A program made the position numbers and the translations under genes. This document shows, in pieces, positions 1 to 10,345 of a stretch of 64,000 bases of DNA (its first letter is position 1; the number at the start of each line of letters is the position of its first letter). Source of the DNA: Polydactylus sextarius (Eukaryota; Chordata; Actinopteri; Polynemidae); NCBI GenBank assembly GCA_016801845.1, contig CM028912.1, positions 9,035,001-9,099,000 of the forward strand, read 5' to 3'. The notes under the pieces were generated by a model. That model saw only the letters and a list, made by a program, of their open reading frames with translations. It was not told the DNA's origin and ran no database searches.

Positions 1-529
1 ATAATAATAATAAAAAAAAAAAAAGCTGAGTATCACCTTCAAAATAAATTACATCCTCTACGTTTCATGTGCAAATATTACAGAACTAGTTTTGTCCTTT
101 TTAAAATTGTCTGGGTCACCATAGATTCCACTAAACAATAAATATTACAGACATCTATAAAACGGTTTAAAAACTCAAAATATACACCGGATTTCTAGTG
201 AAATACGTAGGATCCTGGCCCTATCTCAAACACTAAAGCCTATAACGGCAAATAAACTAGAGTCATTTTTATCTGTACACATTTACAGTCATTCAAGAGT
301 TGAGGAGAGAGAGAGAGAAGGGGGGTGAAATGAGAGGAGGTAGGAGGGGTGGAGGTGGGGGGCAAAATGTTGTGACAATCCTCCTTGATCCGTGAGTTTT
401 AGACCCCCCTCCCCCCTACAACAACATGACATCTGAGAGGAAATGCTGTGAATCCTGTGATTAATATGCTCATTGAATATTCTGCCCTTGACTCCAACAG
501 GTTAAGTCAAAGCAGGTGCAACTTGCGAA

Positions 530-561
<32 letters not shown>

Positions 562-957
562 AAATATAGAAATCGCACAGGGTACCTTTAATAACAAACT
601 TGTTCTTGATACCCCCCTTTTTTTTTTGTTCCCCTCTCCAAATTTTGTGCATGTCTGCCATCCTTCAGTCCATTTTTCTTCTTCCCCCTCCTAGGTGCTG
701 TGAGAGGTTGATGGCTGGGTAGTAATAGATTAGAGAGTTCTCTAAATAAGCATTACCTTAGATAAAGGCATTAATCAATATACATACACATGTGATATCT
801 GAGACGACGAGCACTTCATCACATGTACAAGTTTGTGCATGCATAATAAAACTCTTGCATGAATAGCTTTTTTTGTTTTGTTTTGTTTGTTTTGTTTTGT
901 TTTCACATTTCATTTTTTTGTTTTTGTTTTTTATTAGAAAGTCCAAAACTGGGCCTA
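1..957. other. 3' side of sox21: probable 3' UTR and flank
   Basis: No coding sequence seen. On the minus strand this is downstream of the sox21 stop, so much of it is probably 3' UTR. A possible ATTAAA poly(A) signal on the minus strand lies at 592-587, and an AATAAA-like hexamer occurs only about 25 bases after the stop, probably too close to be used. The stretch contains a purine-rich tract (300-370), a poly-A run (528-563) and a TTTTG-repeat zone near 870-930. Confidence 0.5.
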
Positions 958-1704
958 TCATAACGCCGCAGCATACGCAGGATACGGTTCAAGTTGAGGT
1001 TTTCCCATCCCGGGCAGCAGGATGTACGCTAAAGGTGGTTGGAGTCCCGCTGAGGGCCAGGCCGTACAGTTACAAGGGATCATGTAGCCCGGGTTTCCAG
1101 GGGACGGATGTGAGTGAGTGTGGGTGTGCGTCCCGCCACCGACACCTCCAGTCCCGGTGAAAGCCGTGGTGCCTCCCGGCGGGTAGCCCAACGGAGACGC
1201 GTACGGAAACGAAGGTGGTGAAAGCTCGGTCATCTTGGATCCCAGGTCGAAAAAGGAATATGGGTTCGTGGACATGGACGGGTTGAAGAAAACCCTCGCA
1301 GCCGCGGCCGCAGCAGCTGCCGCCGCCTTCTCCGGGTTCCCAATGCCGGACTCGGAAAGTGCTCCAGCGGAAAGCCCGTTAACTTTGAGCGCGTCGTGCT
1401 CCCCGAGATTATAGGGAACGGGGAAAGAAAACTTATCTTTTTTCATCAGAGTCTTGGGCTTCCGCCTCGGTCTGTATTTATAGTCTGGGTGCTCCTTCAT
1501 GTGCATCGCTCGCAGTCTTTTGGCTTCGTCGATGAATGGCCTTTTCTCAGACTCGGTGAGAAGTTTCCACTCGGCTCCAAGCCTCTTGCTGATCTCGGAG
1601 TTGTGCATTTTTGGATTCTCCTGAGCCATTTTTCTGCGCTGGGCTCTGGACCAAACCATGAAGGCGTTCATCGGGCGTTTTACGTGATCCATTGGTTTAG
1701 ACAT
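958..1704 (-). CDS. sox21: SOX21 transcription factor, complete single exon, 248 aa
   Basis: SoxB2 HMG-box DNA-binding protein, acting in the nucleus as a transcriptional repressor that balances SoxB1 activity in neural and sensory progenitors (family knowledge). The HMG box covers roughly residues 7-78, from HVKRPMNAFMVWSR to DYKYRPRRKPK, and looks almost identical to human SOX21. A run of 10 alanines lies at residues 127-136, followed by a Thr/His repeat (HTHTHTHSHPSPG). The conserved C-terminal block runs from PGYMIPCNC through LAYILLPGMGKPQ to the end YAAAL. The frame stays open for 19 more codons upstream to an ATG at 1761, but that extension is Phe/Ile-rich readthrough of an A-rich tract. 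I chose MSKPMDHV because it is the family start. The human protein is longer mainly through extra alanine tracts. Teleosts carry sox21a and sox21b, and I cannot tell which this is. Confidence 0.96.
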   Translation of the reverse strand: MSKPMDHVKRPMNAFMVWSRAQRRKMAQENPKMHNSEISKRLGAEWKLLTESEKRPFIDEAKRLRAMHMKEHPDYKYRPRRKPKTLMKKDKFSFPVPYNLGEHDALKVNGLSAGALSESGIGNPEKAAAAAAAAAARVFFNPSMSTNPYSFFDLGSKMTELSPPSFPYASPLGYPPGGTTAFTGTGGVGGGTHTHTHSHPSPGNPGYMIPCNCTAWPSAGLQPPLAYILLPGMGKPQLEPYPAYAAAL

Positions 1705-2300
1705 GTTGGCACAAACGCACTCTGGAGATTTAATAATAATAAAAAAAAAAAACACACACACACACGTTAAGAAAAACAGAATGAATAAATAGCTTGCAAA
1801 AATAACACAAAATCACATTTAAATTAAACTCTACTACCGCAACAGCTACGCATCATGTTTTGTCTACTTACTTAAAACTTCAGTTCTTCATCCCAACGTT
1901 GGTTATCGTCAGAAAAGTACAAGTGGCAGCGTCCTGATGAGTGCTCAACTTATGTTTTCTGCTTCATGGTGGCATCTATCAGTGATAGCTACGCCTTCAA
2001 CAACCAGTGAAGAAGAGGAAAAAGGATGGAAGAAGTAGGAAAAAAAACCCTCCTCGCTGTCTTGTCGCCTGTGAGACTGTCAACCACCACTCAGCAGCAG
2101 CAGCATTTACGCAAGTGGACGATAACTCCCGCTTGCCCCATGTGAAATACAAGGATTGTGGTGGCAGGTAGTGAAAGTGCCACTGGCGCATGCGCAAAAG
2201 CGCGCAACACGCATCCGAGTGCTGAACGACTTTTTTTCCTTCTTTTTTTTTTTTTTTTTTAAATCCCACCCTGGTTTGAAGGAGAAACGCATCTTGTATT
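1705..2300 (-). promoter_or_regulatory. Presumed sox21 5' UTR and promoter region
   Basis: This is the sequence directly upstream of the sox21 start. It holds an A-rich stretch with a short CA repeat (1741-1766), a CAG-rich patch near 2093-2105 and a CpG-containing zone at 2185-2225 centred on the palindrome GCGCATGCGC. No convincing TATA box was seen. The transcription start cannot be placed from sequence alone. Confidence 0.45.
2186..2195. promoter_or_regulatory. NRF1-like palindrome GCGCATGCGC
   Basis: The ten bases are a perfect palindrome matching the core of the NRF1 consensus, with one mismatch at the flanking consensus position on either strand. It sits about 480 bases upstream of the sox21 ATG in a local CpG-rich patch, a typical place for a promoter element of a TATA-less gene. 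The match is seen; binding is inferred. Confidence 0.4.
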
Positions 2301-2741
2301 GTATATATATCTTTATTTATTATGAATGTTATAAGTCAGAGCTCTGTCCTCGGTGTTACTTAGACCGATGTGAATTATATTTAATCTAATGACCAAACTT
2401 ATTATTCGGTGGAAACTGAAGTGATTAACTTAACACTTACAGGAGGAGACGGATGGTGCTGAAATACCTGCAACCTCACACTGACACTGTGACAGTGACC
2501 GCAACAGACAGGTGCATTTTGCATTGTGTTGAATACGAGCTATTAGAAAACTGAACAGCACGTACGCCCTCTCTCTTGTTCTTGTTTTATTTTGTATGTA
2601 TGTATTATTTATTTATTTTTATTCTTCTTTTACCTTAAATTGTCATTACACGCCTAATCGCCCATTTCCTCGTTTAATTGACAATCAAACCAGCTTGGAC
2701 CTCACTGGTGTCACTCCACTTTCTCGCCTTTCATGTCTGTC

Positions 2742-2826
2742 GCGTCTTTTCTCTGCTCTCCTGTCCTTTCCTTTTTCTTTTCTTTTCCTCTCTCCCCCTT
2801 TTTTTTCCTCCTTTCCTTTTTCCCCA
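2742..2826. repeat. Polypyrimidine tract
   Basis: An almost pure C/T stretch on the plus strand (purine-rich on minus), with runs of T and C such as CTTTTCTTTTCC. Such polypurine-polypyrimidine tracts can adopt triplex structures. Confidence 0.7.
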
Positions 2827-3330
2827 TGGGTGGCACTGCCATTGAAGTGTGTGTGTGTGTGTGACTGTTTGTAAAAGGGAGGACAAGAAAGGTAAAGAAT
2901 GTCTTCTTTAATTTTCTGATATTGTGGCATTTATGTCGCAAATAACGCCAATGCTGTGGAGGTCTCGAGTGTTTCTAATCGCGCTCGGTGAAATTAATTA
3001 CTTTCCTGAAATCCCCCCCTTTTCACTTTCACTTCAAAGGACTTTCCCAAGGGCAGCGAATCGACAACTGAAATGAGGTTGTCGAATATTCAACTAAGCA
3101 ATTACAGTTATCTGCAGGACTTGTTGAGTAAATTGTAGGTATAAGTGGTTTGTTCTCGCACCTTCTCCGCTGTACATAATTATATATGTACAAAAAAAGG
3201 GAAACAGAGAAGGGCTAAACAATAATATAAATGAGGAATTAGTGTGTAGGTCGATATAAATGGATGTCAAATTCAATTCATATACTGTTGCTCTGTTTTA
3301 GCCTGAGGATCTGAGGACAGTTTACCCAAT

Positions 3331-3331
3331 A

Positions 3332-3394
<63 letters not shown>
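3331..3394. repeat. (ATT)n microsatellite, about 21 units
   Basis: Uninterrupted trinucleotide repeat seen directly in the sequence. Confidence 0.95.
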
Positions 3395-3396
<2 letters not shown>

Positions 3397-3539
3397 GTTG
3401 GTGGAAGTTGAGTGATGACGTTGACCTATCCCAAAGTGATGCGCAGTTTATGAGGGACAGCGCCCTTATTGTTCGCTGCAGGCTTTAAATTTTCTATTAA
3501 CAAGGATTAGAGGTTGTTTCATTGCAGAGGAGAGGATGT

Positions 3540-3706
3540 AACAAAAAAAAAAAAAAAAAAAAAAAAAGAAAAAAAAGAAAAAAGAAAAGGGATCGCTCTT
3601 TTTTTTTTTCTTTTGTCTAAACCTGACAAGGTGAGGATGATCCGCGCCAAAAAAAAAAAAAAAAAAAAAAAAGGGACCAGATGAGAGAAAAAAAAAAAAA
3701 AAAAAC
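3540..3706. repeat. Cluster of alternating poly-A and poly-T runs
   Basis: Contains A-runs near 3541-3567, 3649-3673 and 3689-3705 and a T-run near 3599-3609 on the same strand, separated by short unique segments. The arrangement suggests retroposon tails or replication slippage. It is also a likely assembly trouble spot. Confidence 0.8.
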
Positions 3707-3866
3707 TTGTGCGCCAATAAAAACTCAGTCACAGCATCTCTCAACACCCGTGTGCCCTTTTTTTTTGTGTGTGTGTCGGGGCTTGTCATTCAACCTCGAT
3801 AACATTCCTGCAATGAAGCGCTCCACTCACTCCGCAGGGAGCACATGAGCCTTATGACACCAAGTA

Positions 3867-3889
3867 AAGAGAGAGAGAGAGAGAGAGAA
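3867..3889. repeat. (GA)n microsatellite
   Basis: About ten GA units followed by an A-run. Confidence 0.85.
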
Positions 3890-6547
3890 GGGAAAAAAAA
3901 AAAACAGGCAAAATTTGCTTTGACTTATAAAAGCAAGTTAAAGGTGGAAAGTTCTTATCTTGGAGTTTTGAGGAGCGTCATGATGAAAGTGTGTGCTCTT
4001 TGGAGATGTCATAATATTTCATTACTCCTCTTCAGATTTATGTTATGTTTATTATATTTACTGCCCCACTTCTAAATCATATAGCCTGCCTTCTGTTTAT
4101 TTATTTCTCTAAAAAAAAATAATTAAAAAATAAGGTGATGTCTGGGCCCTTAGCTGAGCCCGTGTTAAGAGGAGCAGGTGCAACCATCATGTTCCCCTCA
4201 CTCATAAAAATGTCAAGATTTGTTGTATCTATTCCACAAAACATCGTATTATTTTGCAGACTGAGAGAAAAAAAAACACCACAATTTATTTAATTTAGTA
4301 ATTTAATTGAGATCAGATAATAATAAAAATAAATAACACCAATAACACTCCAGTTTGTGTATCTGCCCCCCCACCCATCACCCTCTTTTACTTCTGCCTA
4401 GGTGCTGGAAATAACACTTAAATAATTCAAGATGAGTTAGTGAGAGTGGGAGAATTACCTGCCGATAAAGCCTGGGTCCAGCCTCTGAGACGGAGCCAGC
4501 ACTCCCACCTCACAGCACACTGATGATAAGACTGAATAGAAAAATATCATGCAAATAGAAGGCAGACAGCAGCAACAACAAGCCCATGGGGACATTTTTC
4601 TACCCGGAGAGATCGCACACAGTTCACTCCAAAGTGCTAAAGCCATCACTCTGAAATAGGAGCCCCTGGAGGTGCAAGAATCTTCATGATAGCACCAAAC
4701 AGTTTATTATGCTCAACACTCCACATAACTCTGGGATAAAGCAAAACAAATTATAGAGAGAGTTGATGAGGATCCCTGGATAATCCCAGTTTGCATAAAA
4801 AGTCCCTTGTCTATGAAGAATGATGCAGGATGTATAACTCTAACTCCTCTTTCTTTACAAGGTGTTTACAGTTATTCTGCCATCGGAGGTGAAGGGAGGG
4901 GAATCAAGTCTTAAGATGAATTGATTTCAAGTTGACCTCTTGCTATCAGATGGCTTTCCTTTGACTGGAAAGAAGAGGAAGAAAAAAAAGTGAGCAGGGT
5001 AAACAACAATATCTTGTGTTTGCTGCTTGAAACCTCCACAGAGTGGAGACTATTTACTCCCACATGAAAGTTTGCTCATTACCGAGGAGGGTTTGAAGAA
5101 AAGGAGAGGGAGGGGTCCTGATTGTGTACCTGATGTGGTTTTCTTTCAGCTTGTCTGATCACAGCTCTGCCTGGATCTTCCCCTTCCCTTTTTTTCTAGC
5201 TCAGATGCTCTAAGACAGGCCGGGGTTTAAAAAAAAAAGGCAGAAGCAGTTCACGACGCACCTCCACAGTTTCATATGTGTTGCGATGATTTCTCATTAA
5301 TACCTACATGCTCCTGCAAAATTGCTCCACTTTTTACGGCTGATTTTTTTTTTTTTTATCTTCTTTTTCATTATTATTTTTATTTTGATTAAGGATTTAT
5401 CGTGCAGATAAACAGCACAAACGCAAATCAAAACATGTCATTAATTTCACCAAAAAATAACGTTTTTTTTTAAAAGCATGACTGATATTATAATACTAGG
5501 AGATATAAATGTGAATTAATATAATATAGCTCCAAACATAATTACTGTATATTTTCAGTTATCTCTTCATCATGTTGATCTTTTTTTCTTTTTTTTTTAT
5601 TAAAGCACTGGCTGAAATAAATTCCACTTGCAGGAGATTAAAACAAAGGTTTTCATATCAGAGGGATTTTTTTTTTTGCACCAGGAAATAAAATCTTTTT
5701 TAAAAAAAATAAACAACAACAACTTGTAAATACATGAATGCAAAGCAAACATGTAACATACACACAGAGGGGACAAAGGCATTCGCCGTATGATGTGGAG
5801 GGTATTGAAAGTCAATTTGTCACTATCATGCACCATTAGCTGCAGAATCTTATCTTAAGTGAGCCTTTGATAAAGTGCTAATGACAAACAGTTTAGTGAT
5901 GTAAAGGGATCCAATTGATTACTATTTAAAGATGATTGCATTTAGATTAGAAGTCATTTTGTCTAATGAGGTTTCTTTTACAGCTTTTACAATACGTAGA
6001 AAATATGCTTAAGTGCAGGGCAACATAATGATCGGATTGGTAAAGAGACAATTGCGACTTCAGCATCACTTCAAATGAGTCACGCGCAACGTCTGAATAA
6101 ATACATAATTAATGTGAATAAAGTTAATATCATTTTTTTTGTGGTTTAAATATGTGACCTATTTTGAACGTTGTGTTCTCAAAATATATTCAATAAGTGC
6201 CAAATGAGTTGTGCAGTTCTTTAATCATTCTAATTATACAGTCTTTATTGCTCCTTAGGGCAGACTTTCCCGTCTTTGTCTCAGTGGGAATTATTTTGGT
6301 GAAGAACCAAAATATTTACTCAACCACAACCTAAATATTACGCATATCAAGAGGAATTGAGAAATAATCCTCTCATAGAGCGCAGTATTAACTTAATCAC
6401 ATTAGTGAAAATACTATTGATAGTGGTCATGATCCCCAGTGAGGGAATCTGTAATTCACAATAAAACAGCCATACAAGCTAGAACACACTGGAGTGTGTA
6501 TCAAAGACTGGGGACTGGAACAGGCAAATGGCCCTGAGGATTGAGCG

Positions 6548-6550
6548 TGT

Positions 6551-6581
<31 letters not shown>

Positions 6582-6582
6582 C
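6548..6582. repeat. (GT)n microsatellite
   Basis: GT repeat with one GA interruption near its start. Confidence 0.9.
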
Positions 6583-6940
6583 ATCTGTCTGCTTGAATGA
6601 TGGTAAAGAGGGAGGAAAAGGAAGTGATTGTCAGCTCAATCTTGGAGGACCCGAACTGACAGATACAACAAAGTTTGAAAGCACATTATGGAAGGAGAAT
6701 GGCTACACAGAAGGATGTGGAGTCCGTGAGGTTGATAAGACCTTCATCTTTAAACCACCGCTTGTCAAAGTATTATATGTAATCTCACACTGCAGAATAT
6801 CTCCACACCCTGAGGGGCAAACAAAATAGCAGCGGCAATCAAACGACTTCCTGGATCATTAAAAAAAAAACAGCCTACCCTCGCCCCTTTGTGAAAAGTC
6901 AGATTTTTGAACTCTGACTGCTGTTACCCCCCACAGGGGG

Positions 6941-7012
6941 TTGTATGTTTAGCTTAAACCTTCCACATATTCTCTGTCACCGAGTCCTGTGGTTCAAATC
7001 CACACATGCTTG
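6941..7012 (+). other. tRNA-like remnant, possible SINE head
   Basis: A good tRNA T-arm is visible: stem TGTGG (6988-6992), seven-base loop TTCAAAT, stem CCACA (7000-7004), containing the B-box-like GGTTCAAATCC. A weak A-box-like TAGCTTAAAC lies about 40 bases upstream. The potential acceptor stem pairs at only five of seven positions, and position 33 of the candidate anticodon loop is G instead of T. This is therefore not a functional tRNA gene, and a decayed tRNA-derived SINE or tRNA pseudogene fits better. Confidence 0.3.
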
Positions 7013-7039
7013 TTTACCTCCAGGCACTGAGATGACTTT

Positions 7040-7320
7040 TGCCACGATAGACTATTTTGAACCATTTAGCGGATACATTATCGCTGGCCTTTCTTCCTCA
7101 TTATATTCCTCTTATCGCCACAGCATCGCTGCAAAGCCCCCAAATAGAGAGTTGTAATTACCCAGACTGCCACCTGATAGCAGCCCTTCTATCAGCTTTA
7201 TCACTCCAGGTCCCTGCTAACTCATCACAGGGACAGAGGGAAGAAAAGGCCTGCTTGTGGCACAGCCCGCAACAGATAGCTCATCTCTCAGATACATTTA
7301 TGGTTGCAGTTGGATCAGAG
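7040..7320. promoter_or_regulatory. Candidate conserved non-coding element
   Basis: Repeat-free, compositionally balanced sequence with GATA-type motifs (TTATCG, GATAGC, AGATAG) and a TAATTA site (GTTGTAATTACCC near 7151-7163). It has no convincing coding frame. The texture is that of a developmental enhancer in the sox21 landscape; conservation was not tested. Confidence 0.3.
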
Positions 7321-7329
7321 AAAACTGAT

Positions 7330-8239
7330 GCACCAAGGCAATTTTTTTTATCCACCCCTTCCCTTCAACCCCACAAAGACTGCTCTCTCTCAGTCCTCTC
7401 CTAGTCTCTCGCTCTTTATGTGGAAGCTGAATTGAGGCCGCTCTGCAAACAAAAAGTGATCCAATCTCCTTGAACCCATGGCAGAGCTGTAACATGCTAT
7501 TTGGGCTTTCATAGTGTGTCATCGTCCTTGGTTTAAAAAAAAAAAATCCAGAGGGTGACTTGTTCATCTTACACACAACATCAAACATACTTGCATAAAA
7601 GTTGACAGTATAGTGCTTCCAGCTTATTAACCACCTTTGACCCTTATTGCAATTTTCCGTGATGTTATGAATAGGAAATGAAGAAGTGAATCTATGGATT
7701 TGTGTTTGTCAGGGCTGAATGAACAGAAGGTGAAAGCGCTGAAAAGTTGAGACTAAAGGTCAAGAATTATTCATATTCACAGGCTTTCATGCGGATGGGT
7801 CTGTAAAAAAAAAATGAAAAATTGAAAGTTAAATATGATCAAATCCAACAAGAAAAAAAAATTATTCACAGGTCTGCTATCAAAGATGACCTTTTGTGAT
7901 TTCTTTTTTTAAACTCCTCTTTAGTATAAATCTGCATTCATAGTCTGTTAAATCTCAAGTGATTTAAGAAAAACACAGCTAAATGAAAATGACTTTCTGT
8001 AAGAGAACATTACTTTGAGTGCTTGAGGTGAGGAGGAATTTGATCCACAAATAGTTTATAAAACATTTAGTTTTTCAAAAAAAAAAAAAGGAGAGATAAA
8101 AATTATTCTCTGGTCCACTTTGACTTACACCCTGAATGACACATATACTGTATCTTATTTTAAATGATAACTATTAGTGAGTCATGGCTATGTTTCCTGT
8201 GTAATTGTTGATATATATGCTTCTGAAAATACGTAATTG
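7330..8239. other. Intergenic, nothing recognised
   Basis: AT-rich unique sequence with short A-runs. No gene, structured RNA or clear repeat family was seen. Confidence 0.4.
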
Positions 8240-8690
8240 GTTAGACTACAAACCAAATACTCACGTAGGTGACGTCACAATCTATCCCCCGGTGTAGTTG
8301 CCACTTCCCATATGGCCAGGTTTGCAGTGGTTTTCTCCATGTTTAATATTTCTTCCTTCATCCTGGAAGAAGAAGGTGAAGCTCGCCATGGTCACAGCTA
8401 TGGTGACTGTGGCGAGCTTGATGGTGACATAAATTTTTCTCAAAACAAGCGTTGTAGTCCGCTACGAGGTCTCACAAAACCTAAAGTAACGTTTGCTGCC
8501 TGTCAAAAAACAGTTCTCTCTGCATGTCAAAAATTCGCAAACATAATTTCAAACGGGACAAGAAAATAAATTTTATATCTTTGTTGACTCTCGTTCATAA
8601 TTTTTACAAGCATAGTTCCCATGGACCAGAAGTAGATGGGCGTGACTTAAGCTCCTTATAAAATACAGCAGAGATCTCAAATGTATTTGT
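8240..8690. mobile_element. Probable interspersed repeat copy (unclassified)
   Basis: The texture recalls non-autonomous fish transposon copies: TGACGTCA near the left end, a phrase around CCATATGGCCAGG, and a central symmetrical hairpin at 8379-8419. I did not find clear terminal inverted repeats or target-site duplications. The boundaries are approximate and the family is unknown. Confidence 0.3.
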
Positions 8691-9439
8691 GTTGAAGTGA
8701 TGACATGTTCACACCATTCCTGGTTATTATTATCTAAGTGTGCATCTTTTCCTGTCATGTGGTGTGTGTGTATGTGTGTGTATGTTGCTGTGCTCTTCTC
8801 TATCACTTGTAACAAAGAAAGAGCCTTTGTGTGTCTACTCATCAGTATGTCAAAGAAACAGCCTTAGTAACTGTGACCTCCATCAAATGGGAAAATTGTG
8901 AGGATGCATTGGAAACTCTATGGTTCCCATGGCCTGAGTGCCTTCAGACAGAGGCACTATAACGCGGCCTGAAAAGAGGAATCAATCTTATTTGAGGAGA
9001 TTAAGTGACCAAGATAATAACCATGTAATTGAGAGAGAGAGAAAAAAGTTTTACTTTTCAAAAGAGTGAAATAACAGAGTTCCTGCAGATGGCTCATTGT
9101 TGAAGCTGAATGTCACATCTCTGGAGGTGAACCCTTTATAGCAGTGTTGTCTTACATACCTCAGGGACAAAACATGTGGCCATTCCAACAATTGTTGCAT
9201 TTGAGTGCAGTTTGCAGACATGACACGTAACATGGGGAAACGTTATGATATTTTCACTGCATTATTTACCCGAACACGCGGACACATGTGTGTATGTGCA
9301 TGTGTGAATTTATCCTGAGCACTGGCTTGAATGACAACATGATCAATGGGAGGGCAAGTGTCCTGTCAGCACGTCTTGGGTGTGTGTGGTTTGTGTATGT
9401 GTGTGTGAGTGGGTGGTGGCGTTGACAGTGGCTGTCTCA
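8691..9439. other. Intergenic with short GT repeats
   Basis: GT-rich patches near 8758-8790, 9283-9306 and 9378-9410. No gene seen. Confidence 0.4.
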
Positions 9440-9760
9440 GGTGATCTCATTATTTGATGGACACAGCAGTGGAGAGGTTGCATTCATACTAGCTCCCTCT
9501 CATGTTGCTCACTTAATCAGGCCATTACTCATGCAGAGCAGTGGAGGCACTTATGGGAAATATTGATCATATTTTGACAGAGTATTCTCCCCTCTCCATA
9601 ATCAGCAATGCATTACTGCCGCGACGCCGATCCTGTGCTCACACAGCACAGGCGACAATATCATTAGGTGCCACTGCAAGACGAGGTTAAACTTATCAGC
9701 ATTCCAAAGCAGGCAGCCTGTGTTTGTGTGTTAAGATGTTTGCCTAATGATTTTAACTAA
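9440..9760. promoter_or_regulatory. Candidate conserved non-coding element
   Basis: Repeat-free block with ATTA-type homeodomain half-sites and an eight-base inverted repeat CCTGTGCT / AGCACAGG around a five-base loop at 9632-9652. It has no coding frame of note. Enhancer status is inferred from texture and position only. Confidence 0.35.
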
Positions 9761-9829
9761 TCTGTTTACTTCCAGTGTTTATCTAAACAGCCTGTGAGGG
9801 GAGGGATAGTAAAAGCAAGGAACATAGCT

Positions 9830-10345
9830 TTTCAAAATCAAAGACTTCAAAGCGCTAATCGCCTGCGTGAAGATTAATGAATTACTCGTACCAATGCTCC
9901 TCTCAGTTTTTCACTCGTGCCGTTTTTTTATGCTCGTCTTAAGTCAATACCTATGCAGAGCTGCTCTGTGAATAGATAGCTATAACCCAAAGGCCAGGAC
10001 CCCTGCAAGAGTCAGATCATCATCCCATGGGACATTTTGCTAAAGATGCTGTGACACGCCTAAAGAGCAAAGCTCCAGCCGGGGGCCCCGAGGGCTGTTT
10101 GCATTTGGCAGCACAAGCCAAAAGTATCTTCTCTGTCCAAATTAAGCCTCGCCAAGGGTCAAGTGAAATCAATATGTTAATCCATAAATTGTCCTGTGTG
10201 GTAATTACTAAGGGGAACAGTAATTACAAAAGACATTAATTTACTTCTTAGATTTTGTGCCAGGGGAAGAGTTTCACCCAGCCTTAATTCATCAGGAGGC
10301 AAACAATTCACAGAGGAAGCGTCCCTTTTTTTAAAGCAGCGGTCG
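9830..10345. promoter_or_regulatory. Strong candidate conserved non-coding element with paired GTAATTAC sites
   Basis: Repeat-free and dense in homeodomain-type sites: ATTAATGAATTA near 9872, ATTAAG near 10141, then GTAATTAC twice (about 10200 and 10220) and TTAATTTAC. An octamer-like TTTGCATTTGG lies near 10100. No reading frame across it resembles a protein. This is the kind of sequence known to flank SOX21 in vertebrates, but I have not aligned it. Confidence 0.45.

Larger units (their letters stand above)
2301..6930. other. Low-complexity, AT-rich intergenic DNA
   Basis: No gene recognised. The stretch is dominated by homopolymer runs, pyrimidine tracts, an ATT microsatellite and GA/GT repeats, separated by AT-rich unique sequence. 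A short reading frame on the minus strand at 4455-4649 ends at a donor-like AG|GTAATT, but the peptide resembles nothing I know. Confidence 0.5.

Noticed and set aside
1705..1761. Upstream in-frame ATG extending sox21 by 19 residues
   Set aside because: The extension is Phe/Ile-rich translation of an A-rich and CA-repeat tract and is absent from the SOX21 family, which begins MSKP.
4455..4649. Short minus-strand frame ending at a donor-like AG|GTAATT, resembling a first exon with a Cys-rich signal-like start
   Set aside because: No partner exon or homology could be found and the weak donor is expected by chance.
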